From Maea johnstoni (taxonomy: Eukaryota > Annelida > Polychaeta > Spionida > Magelonidae), in assembly GCA_963942565.1 (NCBI GenBank), contig OZ012690.1, forward strand, positions 2,532,326 through 2,596,325: a DNA stretch of 64,000 nucleotides, in the 5' to 3' direction. Numbering within the stretch: position 1 is the first letter of the stretch; each line of letters opens with the position of its first letter. The notes beneath the pieces were generated by a model. It saw only the letters and a program-made list of their open reading frames with translations. It had not been told where the DNA came from and did no database searches. A program made the position numbers and the translations under genes. Of the stretch, positions 31,861 to 44,760 are shown one piece after another.

Positions 31861-32662
31861 TAATATAAAATGTGAAACTTTCAAATTTACGGTGATCGGG
31901 CTGCTGTAAAAGCTGCCTTAAGTTGCAAAAACGACCCACATTTTGTCAATGTAATTATTTATCATCAAGACGCTGTTCTTATTACCCTCTATATTAAAAA
32001 CACATTTTCAGGAGAAGTCACTGGTTCCTGCTGACTCTTCTCCAGTCATTTTAGTTATGCTTGAAATGAGATGAAGAACCAGCTCTTAACATATCCCAAC
32101 AAACGTATTACATTACAACAGTTATCAACACTTTAATAGATAGATAAAAATAGTATACCACTAACTAACTTCAAATGTTTTTTTATGTCGTGGCATACGC
32201 AAAGTAAATAATTTTCGAAAATGTGACCCAATCACGGTCGACGAATGACAAATGCGGGACTGTGCTCCATTAATAGCCATGAGCGGCGATAAAACAAGAT
32301 GCGAATACACCCACAGAGGTGTAAAAGGTACCTAATTCGGTAATGTGACAAAATTATGAATATTTCTTTCAATAGAAATATTCCAAACTATTCACAATTT
32401 CGATAAAGTTAAAGTTAAACAGTTTTATTCAATCAAATAACTTGCAAAAGTTAATTTGGTCAACTACTCTAAGCACATCACTGTAGTCCAATCTACTTAT
32501 ATAAGTAGCATCATTAGCACTATTAGGGTAAGCACAACCGATGGTTGTTGCGCTTTCCTAGTCTCCCTCCCGTTTTTTTCATCAGATCGGGAGCGCGAGG
32601 GGAATGCTAATTGTGGGTGAGGGTGTGTCGGTGCCTCGACCCGGTGCTCTCCACTGGTCTTG
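31861..32662. other. No supported gene
   Basis: Nothing recognised. Confidence 0.4.
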
Positions 32663-33695
32663 ACCGTGGCCTGCCGTGTGGACCACGGCGTTGCCAATGA
32701 CTTCTAGATGTCTCTCGACCCTGTCCGAATTTGAGTCCCTGCTGGGGCATGGAAGATTGATGCCTTAGACTTGAAATCAAGCGGCGGATTGGTTTCCCTA
32801 TCATCCACACCTATTAACATGCGCCCTAGCAGCAACTTGGTAGAAAAACTGACCAAAAATGAAAATTCCAAATTAAAGTGTTAGCGTGTTCCTGCGCGGC
32901 AGCGTAAGCAGGGTCTACCAACTGCAAAATCGCATTAGCATGCGATACCTTCACTACCCTAATCCCGAGAATACTCGTAGCATTAAGAAATTATGAACAA
33001 ATATGTAAATTTAACTGAATAACCAAAGTTCGTGGAGAATAACTAGGACGACTGCAAATGACATGAGCTTCAGCCGATTTAACATCTCATTTATCAATTT
33101 CATATCTGTTAGCCGAACTTTTTGAACTTTTGGTACATAAGTTAGGTAGCCCTAACTGTGTGGTCGCAGGGATATCTGTACCGTGGCCTGCCGTGTGGAC
33201 CACGGCATTGCCAATGACTGCTAGCTGTCTCTCGACTCTGTCCGAATTTGAGTCCCTGCTGGGGCATGAAAGATTGATGCCTTAGACTTGAAACCAAGCG
33301 GTGGATTGGTTTCCCTATCATCCATACCTATTTACATGCGCCCTAGCAGCAACTTGGCAGAAAAACTGACCAAAAATGAAAATTCGAAATTTAAGTTTTA
33401 GTGTGTTCCTGCGCGGCAGCGTAAGCAGGGTCTACCAACTGCAAGATCGCATTAGCATGCGATACCTTCACTACCCTAATCCCGAGAATACTCGTAGCAT
33501 TAAGAAATTATGAACAAATATGTAAATTTAACTGAATGACCAAAGTTCGTGGAGAATAACTAGGACGACTGCAAATGACATGAGCTTCAGCCGGTTTAAC
33601 ATCTCATTTATCAATTTCATATCTGTTAATCGAGCTTTTTGAACTTTTGGTACATAAGTAAGGTAGCCCTAAGTGTGTGGTCGCAGGGATATCTG
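32663..33695 (+). repeat. Tandem duplication, 517-bp unit, of SINE plus R2 sequence
   Basis: Unit 1 starts 32663 and unit 2 starts 33180, both with 'ACCGTGGCCTGCCGTGTGGA'. They are about 97% alike by eye. Each unit holds a SINE-like part ('GTTGCCAATGACT', 'TTTGAGTCCCTGCTGGGGCA', 'AAAATGAAAATTC') and then a relative of R2 ('CCGAGAATACTCGTAGCATT' to 'GTGGTCGCAGGGATATCTG'). So R2-like sequence may be the 3' part of, or a habitual neighbour of, this SINE. Confidence 0.85.
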
Positions 33696-33769
33696 TGTGC
33701 TCTAATATTTATTTCATTAAAAGAATTGCCAAACGAAAAAAAAAGGATTTCTCTAATTCCTCCACCTGT

Positions 33770-34022
33770 TACAACTGCCGAAATACGCCCTAGCTGCAAT
33801 TTGGCAGAAAAAACTGACAAAAAAATGAAAATTCCAAATTCTGGTCTCAACGTGCACAGTCAGGGTCTACCAACTGCAAGATCGTTACAACTGTAACAAC
33901 TGCCGAAATACGCCCTAGCCGCAATTTGGCAGAAAAAAACTGACAAAAAAATGAAAATTCCAAATTCTGGTCTCAACCTGTTCCTGAGCGGTAGCATAGG
34001 CAGGGTCTACCAACTGCAAGAT
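33770..34022 (+). repeat. Tandem pair, about 125-bp unit
   Basis: Two copies of 'CAACTGCCGAAATACGCCCT' through 'CTACCAACTGCAAGATCG', the same SINE 3' sequence as in the 517-bp unit. Confidence 0.8.
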
Positions 34023-35228
34023 CGTAGTTTGTGTAGAATGCGGTTCCTTCACTACCCTACCATCGAGAATACTCGTAGCGTTATGAAATTACTAACTAAT
34101 ATGTAAATCTCTGAGTGCAATTTAACTGCCAGCAGACTCCCCGCAGGGCTTGTTAAGGATATGAAATACGCATTTCTTAATTTCCTATATCTTCAAATGT
34201 TGCAATTATGGATACTGATTATGCTTAAACTGTCATTAACGCTAATGAACATGAAAAGTGGAGCGACCCACTTGTCTATTATATTATTAGAAACGGCCGC
34301 TTGTAAAATGCGGAACCGTAATGTATGTACAAACTCGTGCCTATATGATGGAGCATGTGTGAAGGGGGAACACAGAACTTTATTTTCAAGACCTTCTTTT
34401 CCGGAGGGTAAATAGAACTTTATTTGTTCCCGACTTACCCGACCACTCTAGTGGATGAATATCGATCAATAAACATCATCTATCTACCTGTCTGTCTGTC
34501 TGTCTGTCTGTCTGTATTCCTTTCTAACTGTATATCTATCTACTATCTATCAATCTTTCTATCTTTTTAAGTGTGAGAGCCTTAGATAAATAGAATTCTT
34601 TTCTTCGTATAAGGTGAGAGCATCCAAACACACACACACACACAAATGTTCGTGTGTGTGTGCGTATGTGTGCGTACATAGGTAGATAGAGAGAACTACG
34701 GAAAGACAGGTAGACAATATGATATAGTTTATTGATTGCATCATAACGTAGTTTATGAACCAAATCATCTTTCTGTCTTTATGTGAACCCGCACACACGT
34801 GAACGCACACACACGCATACATGCACGCCCGCGCACACATACCAGCCTCCCCCACGCACATAATATCTTGCTTATAAGTTCCCGCGTACTCTAGTGGGAG
34901 AAAAAATAACACTGCTTTACCGGAGGATAAATAAACTTTATTTCTTCCAGACCACTTCAGAGGAAGGGTAATTAAAACACATACATACACACGCACATAC
35001 ACATACATACATACATATATGTGTATGTGTGAGTTTGTAATGTGTGTGTGTGTCAGTGTGTGTGTTTGGATGTTCTCACTTTAGATGAAGAACAAAATTT
35101 GATTTATCTAAGGCTCTCACATATGAATAGATAGACAGATTGATTGATAGATAGTAAATAGATATATAGATAGACAGAAATACAAACAGACAGACAGGTT
35201 AGATAAATGATATATATTAATAGATACC

Positions 35229-36260
<1,032 letters not shown>

Positions 36261-37479
36261 TGGGGCCCATGCTCTCTTCAACACCTTTCACTGGTCAACA
36301 CTAACATTTTCTGTTACATTTTGTTTTAACACACATATTATGGGATAGATGTGTGTTACCACCTAACATCTGCGCATCACTTCAAATAGCGTGTTACCAC
36401 CCCTGGTATGCTATGTGTTGTCCAAAAGGACATCTCCAAATCTATAGACAGTATTTGATATGTGCACGATCTCCTTTGTGAAAGTAAGATTTAAAAGCAG
36501 TTTAATGTATGTCAATGTTCTATTACTAACCGAAAGTTCATACTTACAATAATACAACAAAAAAAAGAAAGTATGGAAAGTGGAAAATTGTAGATACTCG
36601 GTACAAGTTCTTGTAATTAAAACGTTACGTCTGTGTGAGGAAAAGAAATTTCTCAAATATGAGCAAAAGTGAAACACCTGACTACTATAGATATAACTTA
36701 CAATGATATGACTAGTGCATAAGTTGTAAGTTTGGACACAGTTAAATACCTTCTCAATTAAATTTTTTTTTTTTTTTACTGTGTGTTATCTATAGTAATT
36801 TAATGAAGATATTTATCTTTATGAGTCTTTTTAGAATACCGGATTACATTACATATGACTTTCAATGATATGCAACATTTAGTCGCATAAGTTGTAAGCA
36901 TACGCACATCAATTATCAGAATACTTGTATAAATTCTTTTTTGGTTTTTATTTTTTCCTGTGCTGTATCCAGGTATGCTCATATCCTCAAGAGTAAATGT
37001 ATAAAGTTATAATATTAATTTTTACTATGTTTAAATGTTTATTTAAAAGTTACTGTTATGTTGTTTGAATGTTTAGTATATATTTAACAACCCAAGCTTT
37101 TTTGCTACCATGTATAAATGTTTATCAGGGAAAAAAAAAGTTTCTTTTTTGATATCTATATATTTATTTTGTATTGAAAAAGATTTTGTAAGATGCAATA
37201 CTTATGGTCAATAAACTACAATACAAAAGTAACACTAACACCGATGTTAACATCTGTGTTAACACCATACTTGAAGTCAGCCACTGTCTATGGTGTGAGA
37301 TCTGCCTTCATAGTAGCCTGGTTCTCAGGTTCATTTAGGTTTATTGCCATTCCGCCATCACTACAGGCTAGGTGTCATGTCCCTCTCATCCTATAGATGG
37401 TAGCTCAGTTTTCAGAAATTACAGCTTGAGGAGTTATTAAGAAATAAACCTGGAGTAAGATCAACTGCAATAAACCTGA
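36261..37479. other. No supported gene; retroposon-like tail near 37185-37215
   Basis: AT-rich. 'GGTCAATAAACTACAATACA' near 37207 resembles the retroposon tails listed at 10900-11090. Confidence 0.4.
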
Positions 37480-37632
37480 TAAATGACTGAGACCCTGGTA
37501 AATGGGTACTCTTCTGATAGTGCTCAGCGAGAGCTATCCAATGAATACCAACATGACAGGGTTTAGATATTTTTCAAAAATATTTGCATCCTTGTGTTTG
37601 GACGAAAGTAGTCTCGGCATTAGAAGGGTTAA
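37480..37632 (-). mobile_element. MITE family M1, partial copy A
   Basis: Shares 'CCAATGAATACCAACATGAC' and the end 'GGCATTAGAAGGGTTAA' with the copies at 44036, 46597 and 53250. The other end is not clear. Confidence 0.6.
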
Positions 37633-38060
37633 AGAGACTAGGGAAAGGGCCAGATAGCACAGATAGACTTCCTAGACGTGTTTGTAGCGATACCTCTTGT
37701 CTATATGTAAGTCTAGTATGGCTGAATGCTAACTAGTGTGTAATAACAGGGTTCTTGTTAGTGGTCATAGATGTAATGAACACTACACTCAGTGATACTC
37801 ACTCCTATGCGGAATGACATGTGTTTGTAAACTGTACTTTATTGTGTGTCATTATTACTTTGATGAACTTCGTCTCTTTTTTAGTGCTGGTTTATTGATC
37901 CACCTTATATGGTGGCGACATATTTTGGAAGTGAGGAAAATCAAGTTGTGTACGAGTACGGAGAGCGAGCTCATGGATAAAACTGTCACAGTGCGACACC
38001 TGCTGATGGGTTGTGTAACTAACACTTTCAGATCAGACTTGTCATGACGGTATTCTCCTA
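37633..38060. other. No supported gene
   Basis: Short open frames at 37814-38079 on both strands have no recognisable domain. Confidence 0.4.
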
Positions 38061-38936
38061 TTAAGGTGATGGGTACCATTGCAAGTCAGTTAAAAGCCCT
38101 GTCCCAAAACACATCTCAAAGCAGCATAATCCTATAACTAGGCGTATCTCCAGGTTCCTGAGTGTTATCAGGTAGAGAATATCATCGCCACCTGTCATTA
38201 TTCAATCCATAATTCTGTTTTATTTCAAAATTTACAACTTTTTTTTCGAATGACATCATTAATTACGCAGTTGATGGTTACTGTAGGTTCATAGATACCT
38301 TAGGGATGTCATTGACTATGCCCAATAAAAGTATTTTTTGGATTTTTTACTCCTGAAGATTTTTACAGGCCATAACATTGAAAATTCTAGTGAGAAATCT
38401 CGTGTGTGGAGGCATGGGAACCCCTTTGACAGTAGTGGACATACCTCGCTGATCACTCCTGAGCACTCGAAACAAAAGAGAGTTGCACAAAGATACACAT
38501 CGACGATCTCAAGACAATGGCTTGTGGTCAGGATGCTATAAATAGGTGCTAGCTATGAGCACGTAAGGTCACCAAGTGAAGTTGGTGTGGAGATTTCTAA
38601 CTAGAATTTTCAACGTTATGGTCTGTAAAAATCTTCAGCAGTAAAAAATAAAAAAAAATACTTTTTATTGGGCATAGTCAATGATATCCCTAAAGTAACT
38701 CTGAACCTGCAGTAACCGTCACCTGCGTAATTAATGAGAATATGTCATTTGAAAAAAAAGTTGTAAATTTTGAAATAAAACAGAATATGGATTGAATAAT
38801 GACAGGTGGCGATGATATTCTCTACCTGATAACACTCAGGAACCGGGAGATACACCTAGTTATAGGATTATGCTGCTTTGAGGTGTGTTTTGGGACAGGG
38901 CTTTTAACTGGCTTGCAATGGTACCCATCACCTTAA
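38061..38936. mobile_element. Long foldback element flanked by TTAA
   Basis: Two arms of about 345 bp (38061-38408 and 38590-38936) are reverse complements at about 93% by eye, with ends 'TTAAGGTGATGGGTACCATT' and 'AATGGTACCCATCACCTTAA'. TTAA on both sides suits a piggyBac-type or other TTAA-targeting transposon, from which it would be a non-autonomous derivative. The unpaired centre (about 180 bp) has no coding capacity. The right end directly joins repeat R1 copy 3. Confidence 0.85.
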
Positions 38937-39020
38937 ATATGTTTGCACGCAGGTTGATCACATCGCATAGCAGCTAGGCGTGTGACAAGTTGGCTGATCC
39001 TTAGTGTTGCAAATGGGTGG
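38937..39020 (-). repeat. Dispersed repeat R1, copy 3 (short)
   Basis: 'TATGTTTGCACGCAGGTTGA' and 'TAGCAGCTAGGCGT' match 11508-11555. Confidence 0.65.
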
Positions 39021-39065
39021 CGTACTGTTTTGTAAATGTATTTGGTGACTATTGTCTATCACGGT

Positions 39066-39245
39066 GTATGTATGTATGAATGTATGTATGTATGTCTATC
39101 TGGGGTCATACAGATTCAACATCATTACTTAAATTCTTTTCGAATGTATGTATGTGTGTGTGAGTATGTATGTAGGTATGTATGTATGTATGTAGGTAGG
39201 TATGTATGTATGTTTATTGACTGTAATCAAACAATTACAAAAGCA
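39066..39245 (-). repeat. (TATG)n blocks joined to a retroposon-like tail
   Basis: TATG units stand at 39066-39095 and 39147-39212. On the minus strand the second block follows 'TTGATTACAGTCAATAAAC', like the other retroposon tails, so the microsatellite may be the grown tail. Confidence 0.55.
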
Positions 39246-40500
39246 TACTTATGCGATAGTTATGAAGTATACATACGTGTATGCACAGTTATTCAAAGAT
39301 CAGTTATACAAAAGGGTTATTGATGATCTTAGCAAAAACACTCTGACAGCGGCATATCTTACATAATGTTGTGAGGAAAAACTCATAAAAACAACCTACG
39401 ATTCACCTTCAAATATTTTCTGAATTCATATATTCATGTATCACTAAATCCTTTTTAGAAGTACCAGACGACACTTTTGAGTGGTACAGTCAAGCATGAA
39501 TGGGTTGACAAAATTTAGTTTGCTGACTGGGAGTGCTTCGCTTTTATACTGTTTCGGTCTTACAGTGCCGACATTTAATTCCTGCACTAAATCCATGGGC
39601 AGCCCAGGCATGATACACGACCGCACGATCGATTGCCAGCCAGCTTCGTGAGCATGGATGCATGGATGACCTCACAACTGAACGCAGCTCTAATTCGTAA
39701 TTTACGTGGGTCATTAAAGTTCTTGGATTATTTTTTGACATATTCTCCGAGGGTGTTAATACAACCAGGCACTGGCAGACGTCCTGTCGTCTGGTCACGA
39801 ATTAAATATCTGTACTGTACATCAGTGATAGCCCAGATATCTACAGTTGGTCTAATTATAAGGAAAGGGATGTAGACTCCAACAAATGTAAACATCTCAA
39901 AATAGCCCTATAATCACAAGTTGACCCCATACTACATCATAAGAAGCTCTGCGTTTATATATCACTAACACTTAGCACCAGTGCACGAAAGGTTGGAAAA
40001 CCCATCAGAGGAAGCACCACTGTTTGTAGTTCATAACCGTGTATGCCTACACGCTTTGGTGCGAATGAGTAACTACTTACTGGACAGGTTCTAGGTTTTA
40101 TTTGCAGAAACAAAGGGACCAGAAACAAATCCAATACCAGGGGTTCATAGACCAAGCAGCGTTGTGGATGCATGATTCAGTAGTGAAGGTTTGGCTCGAA
40201 TGTGATCTTCAAAATGATAATATATACAGCTCGCCAAAGATTCACCACCTGTGAAATAGGGTGCATATGCCACGAGTGTTTATCCAGTCATAACATGTGT
40301 TTATTTGAACCACGCCTACCCCCGACCTGTTTATTTCACGCTGCAACAGCCCAACTACAAACAGATATTATATACGCAATCATAGCAAGCTGCCGTGAGT
40401 CTAGGTCATATGTTCTCGCAAGGACTAAGGCGACAGGTGTGGCTACAACAGACTGCGCAGCCAGTCTATGTTACTCGCTGTTCGCGTTTGGGCTCAGCGC
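39246..40500. other. No supported gene
   Basis: Nothing recognised. CpG content rises toward the right end. Confidence 0.4.
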
Positions 40501-40928
40501 TTGAACGCGCGCAGTCTTCCTTTAGGGCACAGTCTGCAAACACACGGATTATTTGTACTTAACTTTTAGTGAAGGAGGTTAACTGAGGGAAACTTTTCTC
40601 TCTCCGCGGCATCAGTAAAAATGTAGGAACGTTCGTGTTAAATCACATTCTATGACATCATCCGCCGACGGGTAACTTTGGCGACGAGCGATCAACATTC
40701 GTTTATAGCGAAACCAGTTTAGCAACTACTGTGCTTGAACTAAAGGGCCTTTAATTCGAAGCGCTGTCTCGGATATCAAACACAGTAAACATCATGCACG
40801 CACTGCGTCCTACCAGGGCAAATACGACAGTGAGAGTTGTGTGTATTCCAATGGATTTACCAAATCATCGATGAACAACTACGTCCTTTAAGGGCAAGGG
40901 AGGCCTACCTGGCTTGGAGGTACCGAAA
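40430..40928 (+). promoter_or_regulatory. CpG-richer upstream region of the membrane protein frame
   Basis: CpG dinucleotides cluster here (GCGCGC at 40506, CCGCGG at 40604, CCGCCGACGG at 40662), in contrast to the AT-rich flanks. It could be promoter and 5' UTR for the frame at 40929. No TATA box is assigned. Confidence 0.35.
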
Positions 40929-41306
40929 ATGAGCGAAGGATTGCCCAACTGGACAATATGGGCATTTTTTGGTGGTACGTGCACGTTGGCGATTTGCCTT
41001 GCAATTGCTATTATATTCGGGTGCAAGAGATGTCGGAAGAAGAAGGGTAGTGATAACGACAGTTTGAATGGGCCCCCGGTCAACAAGAGCGGGGTGATCA
41101 ACGATTGGGTATCCAGCACCCTAGCCCACCAGAACCCCGCCATGGTGGAGGAAGAGGATGAGGTGAATACGACCCCCATGCCCGTCGACCCTACGCTGAT
41201 GGACGACCCTACATTAATTAGTATAAGTCGCGCGGGACTTACGCAATCTCAGCTAATCCAACACGATAACATATTAACTGTCCCCAAAGGCGTATCGAAA
41301 CTGTGA
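40929..41306 (+). CDS. Single-pass membrane protein, single exon or first exon (host gene candidate)
   Basis: The ATG at 40929 opens 125 codons. Residues 1-7 are polar; residues about 8-30 (WTIWAFFGGTCTLAICLAIA then IIFG) form one hydrophobic helix, directly followed by 'CKRCRKKKG'. This layout suggests a short outside or lumenal N-terminus and a cytosolic tail (type III topology). The tail is acidic and Ser/Thr/Pro-rich ('MVEEEDEVNTTPMPVDPTLM'). The arrangement of short N-terminus, helix, Cys/Lys-rich stop-transfer is like synaptotagmin N-termini, but no C2 domain follows and I do not claim that family. Codons are richer in G and C than the surroundings. An earlier in-frame stretch at 40914 lacks ATG. 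The stop at 41306 may be real, or the exon may be spliced earlier. Confidence 0.5.
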   Translation: MSEGLPNWTIWAFFGGTCTLAICLAIAIIFGCKRCRKKKGSDNDSLNGPPVNKSGVINDWVSSTLAHQNPAMVEEEDEVNTTPMPVDPTLMDDPTLISISRAGLTQSQLIQHDNILTVPKGVSKL

Positions 41307-42640
41307 GACACAACTCGGTACGAATAAAAAAACACACATGCTTGCACGTGCAATCCACCCGTATGTCTGACATCATTCGGTTTTATCTCACACATACGAT
41401 AATACCATCAACATTTTTCAAGAGGAATTGTTATTCTGAGGAAGATACATAAGTATTACTCAAAAGGTAGATCTGTTAAGTTAATAACTCAACAGAATGA
41501 GCGGCAAATGTTCCATATTACCAGGTTGCTTTGGGCGTGAATGGGTTAACCCATACCCGAGAGCTAGATATTCGTCCGAGCGGCCAGTCCTTTATCGGCA
41601 TTCACATAGTCTGCCGCGTCTCCAGATATCTTGACGAGAAAGCAGTTTTTGAGAAATTTTTGACTATACCGTCTGGATCCATTTGCCTATCACAAACCCT
41701 CTCCAAATATTTTTTGAAAATCAACCTATTTAATGATTTATGCTCGATATCGACAGAACACGTTTACCGAGCAGACGAAAGGTGGTTGTACTCTGCTAGC
41801 GCGGTGTCCTCGTCCGGGTCGATCAGCACCTAGGGATTTCTACAACAGACCCTTACAAGGTTATCAAAGGCAGACGTGTGCCTTCTTAAAAAAACTTCTG
41901 TGTCCTCTTTGGGGTCGTCTGCACGCTCCAGCGATTCTGACTACCTATGATGAATGTGGTTCTTCCGAGGTGAGATACAGCGCGCTGCACACACACAACA
42001 CATATTTATTTTCAGTGTGGAGTGAATCAGAACTTTGTCCGAGGTATGCGACAATCCGAGTAAGATGAATCCGTCATAGCCGAGTGTGTCAGAATATCCC
42101 GGATCCATGTACGTTTACCTGTCATTATGTGTGCCTGCAGGAGAAAGATGATGTCTGAGTGGTTTGTGACCCACATAAACTTCTTTTAATCCTTTCCCAG
42201 CCGCACACGAGACAGCTGATCTGGCTGGACGAGTATACTACATTCCTGGAAAGAGCAATTGATATTTGAATGACAGGGGTAAATTCCAAAACGGCGCTAC
42301 ACGCATACCAAACAAATCAATTATTTCCACGTAAGTGAGAGACTAAAATGAATCTAAGACGTTGGGGTCGTAAGTTAGGTCACGGAGAAATAAACTGTTT
42401 TGACCAGTCCCTTCTTATCAAAGATCCAAGACAATGTGTCACGGTGTCTTCTAATACCAAGTTGCCGGCTGTTCAAAATAACGGATTTCCGTCCCTAAGT
42501 CGATATATGGATACTTATCATACAACGGATATCACTCGTCAATATCTGGTTCCAATGTAAAGGATATACCATCAATATACGTCAAATGAATATCACATTC
42601 ACCACGTTTCCAAGTTTCTAAATAACCTTTGCATGGGAGG
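41307..42640. other. No supported gene
   Basis: Moderately CpG-rich to about 42080. It may hold intron or further exons of the membrane protein gene, but none can be shown. Confidence 0.35.
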
Positions 42641-43160
42641 GCTGCCTTCCACCAACCACAGAGCGGGAACAGCTCGGCTTATAAGCACCCCGGCCCAAAC
42701 CAATAGCTTACGTGATAAATAGACCCAAGGAAGCTGTGGTGTATGTGATATACCCAAGGTGTTACGAGGCGGAGCCGAGTAACACCGAGGGTATCACATA
42801 CACTACGGCTTCCGAGGAGTCCGTGTGACTTGTACCACAGTTGACTGCCTTCCACCAATCACCGGCCGAGAAAAGCTTTGCAGAGCACACTTGCTAAATA
42901 CCCTTGGGTGAAACACCTTTGAGTTAAGGCAGCTTAGAGAACAAAGGCTTGAAAAGTGTGGGTTAAGTCCTATAACCCTGCACTTTTCAAAGCCTCTGAT
43001 TGGTGGAAGGCAAGCAACTGTGGTGCAAATATATGTGTTTTTGACATTTCACCGGACAAAAGCTAAAACTATGCGGAGTGTCATATATCGTACATTTCCT
43101 GAGGTCTGTGATTGGTGGAAAGTAGCTAAGAGTGGTAAACGGAGTCGCTTTCCGGCTTAG
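42640..43160. repeat. Cluster of nested hairpins
   Basis: Hairpin 1 (42730-42815) pairs 'GGAAGCTGTGGTGTATGTGA' with 'TCACATACACTACGGCTTCC' around the loop 'GAGGCGGAGCCGAG'. Hairpin 2 (42828-43025) pairs 'ACTGCCTTCCACCAATCA' with 'TGATTGGTGGAAGGCAAG' and an inner 'GGCTTGAAAAGTG' with 'CACTTTTCAAAGCC'. The 'ATTGGTGGAA' word recurs again at 43112. These look like foldback MITEs. Confidence 0.75.
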
Positions 43161-44035
43161 CTACTTAAGGAACTGATTGTAAATAGATGTGATAATTGCT
43201 TATTACTATACACTTGGTCTTTCAAATTTTGAATATTTATTTAATTTTGTTGAGTTAATGTTGGATAACAAAGTTAAAATGTTGGGTATTTTCTAGGCTA
43301 ATCCGTGATTGGCCAATCCAAAGGGAATCTGAACCACTGAACCAACCTTGCTTTAGCCAAGTACAGGGTATCATGGACTACGTAGCATCTAATATATGTT
43401 GGCCGCGAAAAATAGATTAGTTTCGCGATTGTGTGCTCAGAGCGCCACCTATTGAATTATTTTATTATTCTAAAACTATGTGTTGATACAATTTTCTTTT
43501 GGGAAATTGCTAAAAGAATGAGAGAATGGTAAATCCACGTTAAATTCATACTCATTTGCGGATAGAATTTTTCGCGCACTGCCCGTTTCAAAGCTGCTTT
43601 ATTAATGGTAGCTAGTTATTCATATATACCCTTATGAGAAAAGACTCGCTGTGCATTTAGAACTAGACACACAGTTTCAAAAGTAGGTTGGACTTGCCGC
43701 TGAATACTGAATATCCGACCACTTATAAAACCACCAAAATGGTGAATGGGACACAAACAATTCTTTGGCCGAGGACAACTATTCCACGCTTGGTGAAAGT
43801 CGCGAACGCTGGCGTCTCGCGAGATTCTCGCCCTTGCCACGAGAAGATGAATGTAAACAAGACTTTTTCTATATGAGTGTTTTTATTGTTATAATGGTAT
43901 AATATTTTCTTTTGATTGCAATAGTTGAAATTTTAATCATCCAAGCATATGTATCATTTGACAAATCAAAGGATTCATACAATTATAAAAAATGTCTTGT
44001 TTAATGATGGTGACCAACGAATGTCATCTAAACAT
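43161..44035. other. No supported gene
   Basis: Nothing recognised. Confidence 0.4.
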
Positions 44036-44246
44036 TAACCCTTTCAATGCTGAGGCTTAACAATCGTCCAAATCACAAGGATGCAAATAATTTTTAAAAC
44101 CATTCAAACCCTGTCATGTTGGTATTCGTTGGATAGCTCCTGCTCAGTACTCTCGGATGAGTACCCACATGCCAGGGTTTCAGTTATTTTCAGTTTTTTG
44201 CATCATTTTGTATTGGAAAATTAGCCGCCAGCGGCATAAGGGTTAA
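44036..44246 (+). mobile_element. MITE family M1, copy B
   Basis: Begins 'TTAACCCTTTCAATGCTGAG' and ends 'CCAGCGGCATAAGGGTTAA'. The outer 'TTAACCCTT'/'AAGGGTTAA' ends are inverted. The internal block 'AAACCCTGTCATGTTGGTAT' is shared by all copies. Confidence 0.8.
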
Positions 44247-44619
44247 ACGTAGTTACAGGACAATTGGGTGGTCAGTGACCGTACGGGAATGGATCTTTAG
44301 TATGGCAATTCTGTTCTACCTTCATACAAATCACTTTGCCCCCAAGCTACGGTTAATGGGCTTTCAATGACATTAGGGCGATTTTGAAACTGTCCATGAC
44401 CATATGTTATGATCAAAGGTCTCCAGGTCCAGACGACACCTGTCAAGGTATCCAGGTTTTCGCAATATTTGCCCGGTAGAGATGTATTAGTAATGACTTG
44501 TCAACAATCATAAGACCAGCTTTAACTAGGCAATGTGTGTGGTCCTCTATTGTAGGTATTGTTGTACTTGTATCAAACAGAAATATCAGTGAAGCTAAAA
44601 ATAGTTCTTTGACATTGCA

Positions 44620-44760
44620 CAGTCAAACCTGCTTTGGCGACCATCTGTCAACTGAGACCATCTCTGGCGGTTTCATCTCTTTACTATTTGGGCTCGCAGC
44701 ATGTGGGAAAGTTGACAGCGACTTGGGGGTAGGATATGTTTGTGATGAAGCCTTCGTGCA
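44620..44760 (+). repeat. pogo/Tigger-like end and SINE fragment
   Basis: 'CAGTCAAACCTGCTTTGGCG' followed by 'ACCATCTGTCAACTGAGACC' is typical of pogo/Tigger-type inverted ends; no partner end was found. 44700-44740 is a SINE body fragment ('GGGAAAGTTGACAGCGACTT'). Confidence 0.4.

Noticed and set aside
40929-41306. Synaptotagmin N-terminal exon
   Set aside because: The helix and Cys/Lys-rich border look similar, but no C2 domain or linker signature is seen in the following 2 kb, so the name is not supported.
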